Assembly: GCF_000314995.1 (NCBI RefSeq)
Contig: NZ_BAEO01000062.1
Coordinates: forward strand, 372,001-436,000
Origin: Paraglaciecola arctica BSs20135
GTDB lineage: Bacteria > Pseudomonadota > Gammaproteobacteria > Enterobacterales > Alteromonadaceae
Length of the DNA: 64,000 nucleotides
Direction: 5' to 3'
Below, in pieces: positions 26,786-36,010 of this stretch. Both the position numbers and the translations under genes were made by a program. The notes under the pieces were generated by a model that did no database searches, was not told the origin of the DNA, and worked only from the letters and a program-made list of their open reading frames with translations. Position 1 is the stretch's first letter. The number at the start of each line of letters is the position of its first letter.

Positions 26786-29056
26786 ATGTTAAGTATGAGT
26801 TACTTTAGAAAAGCATTGTTTTTCACAATACTAGTATTAGGGGGGACTATTATTCCTACCCAAGTTTTTGCACAATTTGCACCAAAAGTACCCTGCAGCA
26901 ACAATGTGTGCGAAGGTCCAATACCGTATTTAGAAAGCCCAGCATATCCCGATGGGATGGACGATGAGGAGGAATATGAATGGTCAGACGATATACCTGA
27001 CGATGGTTTTTCCTTAGGCACTCATACCGTAACCTGGCAGCTTATTGCATTAAACGACGGTGACAAAGTAGTTAGTACCTTCGAACAAGTTATTGAAATT
27101 GTAGATACTACTGCCCCTGAGTTGAACGACTATGAATTAGTAGAACTACCAGCTCAAGATTATTTAACCAAGATCACATCTGAATTATTAGGTGGCGCTC
27201 CAGAGGTGTTTGATGCTTTTGATCCTAACCCTAGCGTAACATTCTTAGGTCTTTTTGATGTTATTATTTTGGACACTCTTCATGATGAAATTTTTGCTGA
27301 TGTCACAAATGCCGAAGAGGCTACAGCAGCTAGTGCTATTTTTACTGCTGCTTTGAATGACTTACCTACAATATTTAAGGTACCAACAGGCGCATACTTT
27401 GCTAAGTGGCAGGCAACGGATAGCAACGGCAATACTTCTTATCTATATCAAGAGGTCGTAGTTATCCCTGTAGCTACCCTATTGCAATCGCCTACTGCTG
27501 TTATTGGTGGTGAAGTTAAAATTACGATTGAATTAAATGGTAAACCACTATCTGATTTTTATGGTCCTGATTCTCTATTGAAACGTGAAAACTTTAATGT
27601 TGCTGCGAAAAGTGAAAATATAAAAGACTATCCGCTAGCTGGATTTATAGTTGAATTCTCGGGAACTGTTATAGATAAAATAATTCACAACGACGACGAC
27701 GACGATGATTATATTGAAATATACATTGAAGAAGGCCAGACAGTTGGGACAGAGTATTTTGAAATACCAGACAATATTGGCATAACCACTAGTGATACGT
27801 TATTTGCCACAGTTGTTGATGGTTTTGGTTATTTAGAATTAGGTGAGCAAGACTCCATCACTATTCCATTAACCGATCAAAACATTGCACCAAGGGTTGG
27901 CGAATTAAAGGCTTACTTAAATGATAGTTACTGTGTAGGCGCTAAGGCAATAGGTAAAGTATCGGCTAAATGCTCGCCTAAGCCGCTTTATGGTATATCT
28001 TTTAATAAAAGCAATAGCTACCCTGTCGTGATAGAAACAAATGTTATTGATGAAGATGACACCACAAGTGTATGGGAAATTACCGGGGCCACGGAATATA
28101 GCTCTGGTAGCGAGTACTTCAGTTTCATACCCGATCAAGCAAGTGCCAATATAGTTAAAGTTAAACTAACAGTGACTGACGAAGGTGGTTTAGCTACAAC
28201 AAAAAGCCTCGATATCTTATTAACCAGCGCTAACCCACCACCGCTAAGTACTGATGATACTGACGGTGACGGCACTTCCGATAGTGAAGAAGGAACAGGC
28301 GATAGCGACGGCGACGGCATTGCAGATTATCTAGACAACAACCCAAATATTAATCAGTTACCTCTGGGTAATGATAATGATCCAATGTTTGTGGGATCAG
28401 GCATTACGTTAACATTAGGTACTACAAAACGTAGCGCAGATACCTATGGCGCCGATAATGCGACTGTTTCTGATGATGATTTGATAAATCATGGTGATAA
28501 GGGGGCAGATGCACCCAATAATACTAGCGATTCTAGTTATCCAATTGAAAATCGTATTTCGCCAGTCATTGATTTTGAAGTGAGAGGTTTTGCAGAAGGT
28601 GAAACTATCGATATAGTTATACCTTTGCCAGATGGTGTCTCAATTCCGAATAAGGCCGTGTATCGTAAATATACAGCGGCTGATGGTTGGAATAATTTTA
28701 AGAAAAACGCAAAAAATGCTATTGCTTCAGCGCCTCGTAATTCTAATGATAGCTGTCCTGCTGTTGCCAGCAACGACTATACTTCTGGTTTAACGAAAGG
28801 TGATCAATGTATACGTTTATCCATTGAAGATGGTGGACCTAATGACGCTGATCTTGAAGCTAATGGTGTTATTGTCGATCCGGGCGTATTGACGCAACCT
28901 AACGCAGTTGATACTACAACTCCAGTTGTTGCGCCGGTATCTACAACAACTACTACCACCACTTTTACTCCTGGTGATAGTGGCGGTGGTAGCACTGGGT
29001 TATTGCTGTTGTTATTGTTTCCTTTGACAATTTTTAGAGTTAGAAAGCTAAAATAA
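26786..29056 (+). CDS. Large secreted protein with Ca-binding repeats and a GlyGly-CTERM-like tail
   Basis: A 756-residue exported protein. The signal peptide runs to about residue 30 (ending TQVFAQF). A HYR/Ig-like segment follows (SLGTHTVTWQL, STFEQVIEIVDTTAP). The middle holds beta-rich domains with an acidic stretch (HNDDDDDDYIEIYIEEGQ). Residues about 490-515 are thrombospondin type 3-like calcium repeats (DTDGDGTSDSEEGTGDSDGDGIADYLDNNP). The C-terminus has GDSGGGSTG, then a run of about ten hydrophobic residues and RVRKLK, which fits the GlyGly-CTERM signal cut by rhombosortase. The likely place is the cell surface or outside, through type II secretion. Function is unknown. Confidence 0.75.
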   Translation: MLSMSYFRKALFFTILVLGGTIIPTQVFAQFAPKVPCSNNVCEGPIPYLESPAYPDGMDDEEEYEWSDDIPDDGFSLGTHTVTWQLIALNDGDKVVSTFEQVIEIVDTTAPELNDYELVELPAQDYLTKITSELLGGAPEVFDAFDPNPSVTFLGLFDVIILDTLHDEIFADVTNAEEATAASAIFTAALNDLPTIFKVPTGAYFAKWQATDSNGNTSYLYQEVVVIPVATLLQSPTAVIGGEVKITIELNGKPLSDFYGPDSLLKRENFNVAAKSENIKDYPLAGFIVEFSGTVIDKIIHNDDDDDDYIEIYIEEGQTVGTEYFEIPDNIGITTSDTLFATVVDGFGYLELGEQDSITIPLTDQNIAPRVGELKAYLNDSYCVGAKAIGKVSAKCSPKPLYGISFNKSNSYPVVIETNVIDEDDTTSVWEITGATEYSSGSEYFSFIPDQASANIVKVKLTVTDEGGLATTKSLDILLTSANPPPLSTDDTDGDGTSDSEEGTGDSDGDGIADYLDNNPNINQLPLGNDNDPMFVGSGITLTLGTTKRSADTYGADNATVSDDDLINHGDKGADAPNNTSDSSYPIENRISPVIDFEVRGFAEGETIDIVIPLPDGVSIPNKAVYRKYTAADGWNNFKKNAKNAIASAPRNSNDSCPAVASNDYTSGLTKGDQCIRLSIEDGGPNDADLEANGVIVDPGVLTQPNAVDTTTPVVAPVSTTTTTTTFTPGDSGGGSTGLLLLLLFPLTIFRVRKLK

Positions 29057-29105
29057 TATAGCAGTCAGTAATGACTATGAATTAAAAAATTCATTGTTTC
29101 ATTTT

Positions 29106-29142
29106 AAAAAATCCGATGTTTTTACAACATCGGATTTTTTTT
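29106..29142 (+). terminator. Rho-independent terminator
   Basis: A perfect stem ATCCGATGTT / AACATCGGAT with loop TTTAC (29111-29135 region), followed by eight T. It ends the large secreted-protein gene. A run of A before the stem could let it work on the other strand as well. Confidence 0.88.
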
Positions 29143-29364
29143 AGGTTTTAAACCCCTATTAAAAAATTGGCTTTTATCTCTCAATGTCATTGTTCTGCTA
29201 TTTTTAAATTTGTTAATTACAAATCATTTCTAAATTCTCATCTTTAGTTGAAGAAATAAACGGGTTAGCTACTATCCTTGGCAGTTGCTTAATTTCTATT
29301 TTATTGACGTCTTAATCAGTTGTTGGTATGGCTGTAAAGTGGCACCACTAGATGAGCTCATCTA

Positions 29365-29395
29365 TAAAAAACGCCCCTTCTTATGAGCGTTTTGT
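29365..29395 (-). terminator. Terminator of the secD-secF operon
   Basis: Arms AAAACGC and GCGTTTT lie 38 bp past the secF stop. On the minus strand the right arm runs into a T-rich tract. The stem is short, so confidence is moderate. Confidence 0.55.
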
Positions 29396-29432
29396 TTGAG
29401 TGTTTAACTATTAGCACTTATGAGTGTGATGT

Positions 29433-30416
29433 TTAGGGTTGCTCGTGAAGCAGCAACTCTTGAGCACGATGCTGATAAAACTCTGGATGTAGGCCGATGA
29501 GTTGCGGAATGGTTGCTGATAATGCGATCGACGATAAAGTACCGAATACCACACCGGCAAAAAGGCCGATTGCAAAGCCTTGTAACGGCTGACCACCAAA
29601 TATCCAAATTGCGCCTATAGTTGCCAAGGTTGTGCCTGAGGTAATAAGTGACCGAGTGAGGGTTGACTTAACCGCTGTGTCTACAAGATCACTCATGTTC
29701 ATATTGGTTTTGGCGCGCATCACTTCACGTAATTTATCACCGATAACAATAGAGTCATTCAGCGAATAACCGATAATGGCGAGCACACTGGCAAGCACTG
29801 TTAAATCAAAGGATAAGCCCAACCACGCGAATAAACCTAGCACTACTAATACATCATGCACTAAGGCGACCAATGAGCCACAGGCTAGGCGCCACTCAAA
29901 ACGCCAGGTCAAATACAGCATCATGGCTATGGCCGCAACAAGCAGGGCTAAACTACCGTTGTCGATGAGTTCTGAACCCACTTGTGAGCCAATATATACC
30001 GAATCTTGCGGAGTAATCTTGTAGCTACTTTGATTCGCAAAAGTATTTAACCAATCTTTGTCTATGATACTCGCGGCTCCATCTGCTTGGCGAATGGTCC
30101 ATTGGGTATTGGTGGCGCTGCTGTTTAGCTCAAAGTCATCAGATAAATGGCTGGCAAGTTGGCTTTGCATTTGGGTTTTGTCGATACTTTGTGAGGTGGT
30201 GAACTCAGTCATATAACCACCGGTAAAATCTAGTCCCAAGTTTAAACCTTTGAAACCCAGCCCAATAAGGGATAACACCATCAAACTAATCGCCAAATAA
30301 AAACCTGCTAAACGATATTTGCTGAAAGTGGATAGTGGCGTAGTCACAGCAGTAGTTTCACTTATTGTATTTTGCTCGTTGCAATTGGATGCAGGGATAA
30401 TTGTTTTAGTCGTCAT
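29433..30416 (-). CDS. secF: SecF-like protein-export membrane protein
   Basis: A 327-residue, six-helix SecF. The conserved first periplasmic motif is GLNLGLDFTGGYMTEF, and the membrane core includes VLASVLAIIGYSLNDSIVIGDKLREVMR, corresponding to the usual SIVVFDRIRE segment but with Gly-Asp-Lys where Phe-Asp-Arg is common. A longer N-terminal cytoplasmic tail (about 35 residues) precedes the first helix. With SecD it forms the proton-driven unit that helps proteins leave the Sec channel. The start overlaps the secD stop by 1 bp. No yajC is present, which suggests that this is an extra copy beside a standard yajC-secD-secF locus elsewhere. Confidence 0.88.
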   Translation of the reverse strand: MTTKTIIPASNCNEQNTISETTAVTTPLSTFSKYRLAGFYLAISLMVLSLIGLGFKGLNLGLDFTGGYMTEFTTSQSIDKTQMQSQLASHLSDDFELNSSATNTQWTIRQADGAASIIDKDWLNTFANQSSYKITPQDSVYIGSQVGSELIDNGSLALLVAAIAMMLYLTWRFEWRLACGSLVALVHDVLVVLGLFAWLGLSFDLTVLASVLAIIGYSLNDSIVIGDKLREVMRAKTNMNMSDLVDTAVKSTLTRSLITSGTTLATIGAIWIFGGQPLQGFAIGLFAGVVFGTLSSIALSATIPQLIGLHPEFYQHRAQELLLHEQP

Positions 30417-32287
30417 TAGATTTGCTCCTGATGTTTAGCCGCTACTTGTGCTTTAACTTTGATTTGTGGTTTAACTAGATACGTCAGTACGTGGGCAACA
30501 AATACGCCGCTAAACATACTGGTTAAAATACCTAAGCTAAGGGTCATGGCAAAACCTTTGACTGGGCCATAACCAATGCTCAGTAGAATAAGCGCGGTGA
30601 TCATAGTGGTAATATTGGCATCTAAAATAGTCGCGAAGGCCTCTTTGTAACCTGTTTCAGTTGCCATAAAGCTACTTCTTCCTCGCTGGCGTTCTTCTTT
30701 TATACGCTCAAAAATCAGCACATTGGTATCAACCGCCATGCCCACTGTTAAAACCAGCCCCGCTATGCCAGGTAATGTCAGTACCACGTTAGGCAATAAA
30801 GCCATTAAACCTAATAAACACACTAGGTTGAGCACTAAGCTGGCATTGGCAATCAGCCCTAGTTTGCGATACCACAGCCCCATAAAGACCAGCGTAATCC
30901 CTAAACCAATAGCTAAAGCCATAATGCCGTTGTTGACGTTGTTTTTACCGAGTGAGGCTTGAATGGTACGTTGTTGCACTATAGTGATGGGGGCGTCTAA
31001 CGAACCGGCGCGTAATAATAACGCCAGATCTGCAGCCGTTTGTGGGCTGTCTAAATTGGTGATGCTAAAGCGGTTCCCTAATTGAGCTTGGATAGTTGCG
31101 ACGTTGATGACTTTACTCTTTTTGATCATCTCATCGGCAGTGTTTTTGTGGTATTCAGAAAAAACGGTAACCATAGGTTTGCCGATGTTATCTCTAGAAA
31201 ACTCAGACATCTTTTTGCCGCCTAATCCATCGAGCGACAAGTTCACCAGTGCCATACCCATTTCATCACGCCCCGCACTTGCATTTTCGATGTTCGAACC
31301 GCTGAATATTGGCTTAGGTGCAACCCGTAAACGTTGACCATTTTGGTCGGTAAAACTCTTAGCGCTGGCAGTGCCGCTGTTGGCCATTTCATAAAAATCT
31401 AATGAGGCGGTGGCACCAATAATGCGTTTGGCTTGCTCAGGATCTTTTACCCCAGGTAACTCGATTCGAATGCGGTTGGGTCCTTGGCGTTGAGTCACCG
31501 CTTCGGTGATCCCTAGTTCTTCGATACGGCCACGTAAGGTGCTAAGAGCCTGCGCCATAATTTCTTGGTGAAAGGTACTAATGTTCTGCTCTAGAAAAGT
31601 TAAATTGCCGCTGCGGTCATTAGTTTGTGAGTAACTGATGCCCGGTAAACGTTGCTGTAATTCTTTAACAACTAGCTTTACCTGCGCTGCTTGATGACTA
31701 AGAAAATGTAAGTCAATTTTGCCTATGCTGTTGGTTGTTGTATCAACCTTGTTATCAGCAGCAGCGATTTTCACACTCATACCCCGTAAACCTTGGTCGT
31801 GGATGATTTGTAAGGTTTCGTCTTTAGCATTACTAAGACGTTCTTGGTCGGCTTTGTGGGTATCCACTTCTAAAACAAACAGCACACCGCCGCTTAAGTC
31901 TAATCCCAATTTAATAGGCGACACGCCTAGTTCTTGCAGCCACTTAGGTGCAGCCGATTGATTGCCCAAGCGCACGTTATACTCATCGCCTAAGGTGGTT
32001 TTTAGCTGCTGTTGGGCGCGCATAAGGGCTTCGTCGTCGCCATCAATAACAATTTTGCTATCAGACGCACCGTTGATGATTTGGGTTACTTGCACGTTTT
32101 TTTGCTGCATTATTTTTCGCAGCTGTTGCGGGTTAGGCAGTGCTTGAGTTGGATTAACAGTGCTTATCAACAAAGCATTGTTGTTACCGTATAAAGTAGG
32201 GATGGCATTTAAGCCCAGAATAACCACAGTGATAATGATCACCAAAATTTGCCAAGTATGCTTGGGCTTTGTATTTGATTTACGCAT
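30416..32287 (-). CDS. secD: SecD-like protein-export membrane protein
   Basis: A 623-residue SecD of normal length, with an N-terminal helix, the large periplasmic domain (about residues 40-445) and five C-terminal helices. The essential membrane Asp is kept in LTVGMAVDTNVLIFERIKEE. The first conserved motif reads LGLDLSGGVLF, whereas the usual form is GLDLRGGVHF, so the normally conserved Arg is Ser here. IRIELPGVKDPEQAKRIIG and the SLDAPI segment are typical. It is coupled to secF and lies 180 bp after a small exported-protein gene that may share its promoter. Confidence 0.9.
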   Translation of the reverse strand: MRKSNTKPKHTWQILVIIITVVILGLNAIPTLYGNNNALLISTVNPTQALPNPQQLRKIMQQKNVQVTQIINGASDSKIVIDGDDEALMRAQQQLKTTLGDEYNVRLGNQSAAPKWLQELGVSPIKLGLDLSGGVLFVLEVDTHKADQERLSNAKDETLQIIHDQGLRGMSVKIAAADNKVDTTTNSIGKIDLHFLSHQAAQVKLVVKELQQRLPGISYSQTNDRSGNLTFLEQNISTFHQEIMAQALSTLRGRIEELGITEAVTQRQGPNRIRIELPGVKDPEQAKRIIGATASLDFYEMANSGTASAKSFTDQNGQRLRVAPKPIFSGSNIENASAGRDEMGMALVNLSLDGLGGKKMSEFSRDNIGKPMVTVFSEYHKNTADEMIKKSKVINVATIQAQLGNRFSITNLDSPQTAADLALLLRAGSLDAPITIVQQRTIQASLGKNNVNNGIMALAIGLGITLVFMGLWYRKLGLIANASLVLNLVCLLGLMALLPNVVLTLPGIAGLVLTVGMAVDTNVLIFERIKEERQRGRSSFMATETGYKEAFATILDANITTMITALILLSIGYGPVKGFAMTLSLGILTSMFSGVFVAHVLTYLVKPQIKVKAQVAAKHQEQI

Positions 32288-32467
32288 GTTCGTTCTCTTT
32301 TGTTCCCAAGTGACGGTGATGAAATGCTAAAAGTGCATTGGTCAAATGGGCAGCGCAGGCGCAGTAATACGCGGGCGCGAAATAAATTTCAGTTCAAAGT
32401 CAGTACAGATGTACTAATAAAACTCATAAAATTAATAAAAGTGCGCTGTAAAAAGCGCGAGAACGAA

Positions 32468-33049
32468 TTAACTAAGGTAGGTGATAGTGCCGCTGTACAG
32501 GGTGTTACCGTCTTTCCAGCCGGCAACACGGCCATGACTATTAGCTGCGTCGGGACGCAAGTACCATGGCACAGCATTGTTAGCGATTAACGGCGCTAAG
32601 AAATGCTTAAGACCTAAAATTTCGGGTTGAAATTCATAGGCTAAAACAAAAATAGGTTCATTTTGAGAGACTGAGCCAAATACACTGGCGGCTTGGCGCT
32701 CAAAGGCTGGCAAACTGATATTAGGATTAAATCTGCCTTGATAAGATGGCGTCTTACTTGGGGGGGTGCTATCGCCGTCATCTTTGCTGTTATCAATGTC
32801 AGGCTGGGTTTTTGACTTGCCTTTTTGTTTGGACAACAGATAGTCAGAAAGTAAGGACTGAGTGAGTAATGTACTATTGTTAAAGGTTTTTGTACTGTCT
32901 GTATTGCTGAAGTCACTATGCAAATCAACCAACAGGTTAGCAGTATATTGATGGCTTTGTGGTGAATTTTCTAACGCGCGGGCAGGCGCTGATATTGCTG
33001 TCAAAAGAGCAATACTTAAGCTGAAAATAAACGCGCGCCAAACCCACAT
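32468..33049 (-). CDS. Hypothetical exported protein upstream of secDF
   Basis: A 193-residue protein with a signal peptide (cleavage probably after APARA, residue about 25). A Ser/Thr-rich, probably disordered stretch follows (KGKSKTQPDIDNSKDDGDSTPP, about 95-115). The C-terminal half is more structured (FNPNISLPAFERQAASVFG, FVLAYEFQPEILGL, WYLRPDAANSHGR). No family was recognised. It precedes secD on the same strand by 180 bp, which could mean co-transcription and perhaps a client or partner of that SecDF pair; this is a guess. Confidence 0.65.
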   Translation of the reverse strand: MWVWRAFIFSLSIALLTAISAPARALENSPQSHQYTANLLVDLHSDFSNTDSTKTFNNSTLLTQSLLSDYLLSKQKGKSKTQPDIDNSKDDGDSTPPSKTPSYQGRFNPNISLPAFERQAASVFGSVSQNEPIFVLAYEFQPEILGLKHFLAPLIANNAVPWYLRPDAANSHGRVAGWKDGNTLYSGTITYLS

Positions 33050-33232
33050 AAAGATTAATTAAATTTGTATTTCAAAGTGAAGCTATAGTAGGGGCGAAAC
33101 TCACAAATACAAGTGAAATATTGTGGCTAAATACAAAAATGTCCCCTTTTTAAAAGACTGAATGATTGCTCAAGTGGTTAATCAATCGAGTTGCTGATGG
33201 CTAGATACATAAAAACGTCATAATAAAATGCC

Positions 33233-34378
33233 ATGCTTAGGTATGCTATTTATGGGCGCTTGATTATGTTAGCAACAATAGAGTTTGATTCGATTAAAAC
33301 TCGCTTAATCATTATTATCGCGGTGTGTTTGTTGGGGATGTTAGTGTTGGTTGGCAACCAAATTTATAACTCAAACCGGTTAATTATCCTTAATACCCAA
33401 AGTAAACAGTTACTTAATTTGAGCAATGAATTGCTGCAATTACGTCGCCATGAAAAAGACTTTTTATTACGTTTAGAACCCAAATATGTAGAGCAGTTTA
33501 AAGATCGCGCTGATAGTTTTTCTCAGAAAATTAACCAGATCCAACCTGTTTTTGCCAAGCTAGGTGACACCGATCCTCTATTTGATGAACTAAGTTTTAG
33601 TTTTGCCCAGTATCGCTCGCAATTTTTTTCTTTGGTGACATTACAAACTCAAATTGGACTCGATGAAAATAGTGGTTTTCAAGGGCGTTTTCGTGAAGCA
33701 ACCCATAGTTTAGAAAAGCAATTACAACGGCTCAATCAAACTGATTTACAAGTACTTTTACTGCAAATGCGCCGTAGTGAAAAAGACTTTTTACTGCGTA
33801 AACATATGGATTATGTTGAACGTGAGACTTTGATTTACCAACAATTATCCTTAGCTATTAGTCAAAGCAACCAGCTTAATGTGCAGCAACAACAAAGCTT
33901 ATTGAACACTTACCAACACAGCTTTTTGCAGTTGGTGAAGGCTTATCAAACTATTGGTTTAGACCATACTCTTGGTTTACAGGGGCAGTTTCGAGAGCAA
34001 GCTCACACCCTAGAAGCACAACTGACTAGCGTAAATAACCAACTGGCAGTACTTATCACTGATGCTGAAGAACAGGTAGAGCGTATCAGTTTGTTGATTA
34101 TGACTATTACCTCATTGGCGTTAATTATTTTACTGATTAAAAGTTACATTACCTTTCAACGTGCTTTTTTAAACTTTGTGATGTTTTTTTATCGATGCAA
34201 ACGGGAATATCAACATATGGATGGCAAAAAGTTGGGGTTCTCGGAGTTTAAATATTTAGCCACGATTGCCAACGAAATGATCGACGCCCGTTGTGATATT
34301 GAGCGACAACTACAAGCCGCCCACAAACATATTGCTGAATTAGAAAAAGTGAATGATGACAGCATTAAAGCGCAGTGA
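33233..34378 (+). CDS. HBM-type membrane sensor protein without an output domain
   Basis: A 381-residue membrane protein. One helix lies at about residues 24-44 and another at about 285-305. Between them is a helical-bimodular (HBM-like) sensor built of two similar halves: LLQLRRHEKDFLLRLEPKYVEQF and LLQMRRSEKDFLLRKHMDYVERE, and TQIGLDENSGFQGRFREATHSLEKQL and QTIGLDHTLGLQGQFREQAHTLEAQL. Such domains bind small ligands in chemoreceptors and kinases. The cytoplasmic tail is only about 75 residues of helix (DIERQLQAAHKHIAELEKV), with no methyl-accepting, kinase, GGDEF or EAL domain. The start is uncertain; an ATG at 33266 is also possible. Signalling would need a separate partner. Confidence 0.78.
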   Translation: MLRYAIYGRLIMLATIEFDSIKTRLIIIIAVCLLGMLVLVGNQIYNSNRLIILNTQSKQLLNLSNELLQLRRHEKDFLLRLEPKYVEQFKDRADSFSQKINQIQPVFAKLGDTDPLFDELSFSFAQYRSQFFSLVTLQTQIGLDENSGFQGRFREATHSLEKQLQRLNQTDLQVLLLQMRRSEKDFLLRKHMDYVERETLIYQQLSLAISQSNQLNVQQQQSLLNTYQHSFLQLVKAYQTIGLDHTLGLQGQFREQAHTLEAQLTSVNNQLAVLITDAEEQVERISLLIMTITSLALIILLIKSYITFQRAFLNFVMFFYRCKREYQHMDGKKLGFSEFKYLATIANEMIDARCDIERQLQAAHKHIAELEKVNDDSIKAQ

Positions 34379-34632
34379 ATAGATAGAGGTTTGTTAGTAA
34401 CTGAACTTGTGGGGGCAGAACCGATGATACTTTTTATTGACTCCGATTTTTTCACAGACAGCCACAAACATTATTTTGGCAATCGTCAAAATCCCTAAAG
34501 CCAAAGGCAAAAAATTAATATAACTGGTAATTCTATTGTGAAATTAGGTAGCAATATTGAATTACTCTGCGGCTTATGGATTACTGACTAGTTGTAAAGT
34601 TTGTCATGTAAAGTGATGTATAAGGAGTCAAT

Positions 34633-35805
34633 ATGAAAGCATATAAAAAACCATTTTATTGGTTGATATTAATCCCATTAGGATTGATGAATTTTGGGGC
34701 ATTTGCTGCCAATAGCAACAACAAGCAAAGTGATCTCATTATTTTAAAAGAATCATTTAAAGGAGCGTTTAAAGTTGGTGTTGCAACTAATCACGATATT
34801 GTGACCGGAAAAGATGCCGTTTCCCAAGGCATCATCACGCAACAATTTAATACCATTACCGTTGAGAATGACATGAAAGCCGCGCCAATTAACCCTCAGC
34901 CCGGTGTGTACAACTTTGCCCCTGCCGATGCTTTTGTGGAATTTGGGCAAAAACATAACATGTTTATTGTTGCTCACACTCTGGTTTGGCATAACCAAAC
35001 TCCCGACTGGTTTTTTACTAATGCAGATAACCAACCGAATACACCCAAGCAGCAACTTGAGCGGATGAGAGAACATATACAATTAGTCGCCGGACGTTAT
35101 GCCGATAAAGTGCATGCCTGGGATGTAGTGAATGAAGTGATAGACAACGACGGTTCCTATCGTCCTACAACTTGGGTTAACTCTGTGGGCGACGGCGATA
35201 CTATGGTACAAGCCGCATTTAAATTTGCGCAACAATATTCACCGAATACTGAGCTGTATTACAACGACTTTAACGCTTGGCGCCCAGAAAAGCGTGATGG
35301 CATAGTACGAATGGTGAAAAAACTTCAAGCTGCAGGTATACGTATTGATGGTATTGGCATGCAAGGCCATTGGGGGCTCAACTTCCCTAAAAACAAGTAT
35401 ATTGAAGATGCGATAGATGCCTATGCCGCATTAGGCTTAAAAGTGATGATTACCGAGTTGGATATCGACGTTTTACCTGTCACTAAAGAAGGGCAAGTGA
35501 TTGGCACTGGTTTGCTGCATCCGCAATTTCAGTTAGAAGAGTTTGAGGTTTTCCTCGATCCCTACAAGCATGGTCTGCCTGATGACGTACAAACACAACT
35601 CGACCAACGTTATGCTGAAATCTTTGAAATTTTTTATCGAAAACGAGACAAAATAGATCGCGTCACCTTTTGGGGATTGCACGACGGCATGTCATGGAAA
35701 AATGATTACCCCATTGCAAACAGAACCAATTACCCGCTGCTTTGGGACAGAAATAAACAGGCAAAATCAACAGTAAAATCCATTGCGGCCATCGCTGAGC
35801 AATAA
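34633..35805 (+). CDS. Endo-1,4-beta-xylanase, glycoside hydrolase family 10
   Basis: A 390-residue exported GH10 enzyme. The signal peptide ends near residue 25 (MNFGAFAA). The single (beta/alpha)8 catalytic domain shows VENDMKAAP, HTLVWHNQTPDWFF, HAWDVVNEVIDN with the acid/base Glu168, ELYYNDFNAW, GIGMQGHWGLNFP, and the nucleophile Glu275 in VMITELDIDVL, plus VTFWGLHDGMSW. No carbohydrate-binding module is attached. It cuts the backbone of xylan outside the cytoplasm, in line with use of algal or plant polysaccharides. AAGGAGT precedes the ATG. It is not in a visible polysaccharide-use cluster. Confidence 0.95.
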   Translation: MKAYKKPFYWLILIPLGLMNFGAFAANSNNKQSDLIILKESFKGAFKVGVATNHDIVTGKDAVSQGIITQQFNTITVENDMKAAPINPQPGVYNFAPADAFVEFGQKHNMFIVAHTLVWHNQTPDWFFTNADNQPNTPKQQLERMREHIQLVAGRYADKVHAWDVVNEVIDNDGSYRPTTWVNSVGDGDTMVQAAFKFAQQYSPNTELYYNDFNAWRPEKRDGIVRMVKKLQAAGIRIDGIGMQGHWGLNFPKNKYIEDAIDAYAALGLKVMITELDIDVLPVTKEGQVIGTGLLHPQFQLEEFEVFLDPYKHGLPDDVQTQLDQRYAEIFEIFYRKRDKIDRVTFWGLHDGMSWKNDYPIANRTNYPLLWDRNKQAKSTVKSIAAIAEQ

Positions 35806-36010
35806 CATTATTGGGGAAATGCAATCTTAAGTTTGCTTGGGATCTTGAAATTGAAGTTCTTAAATAGCTGAAATATTGATTGTTTTCTCCATTCAAATTT
35901 TAAATTCCCAGAGATAGTTAGTTCAACAAAATGCAGTGGCATGGGTATAATGCCCATCTGCACTTATTGCACCGAAATAACTTATTTTTAGAAGTCTGGG
36001 AAGAGTCACA

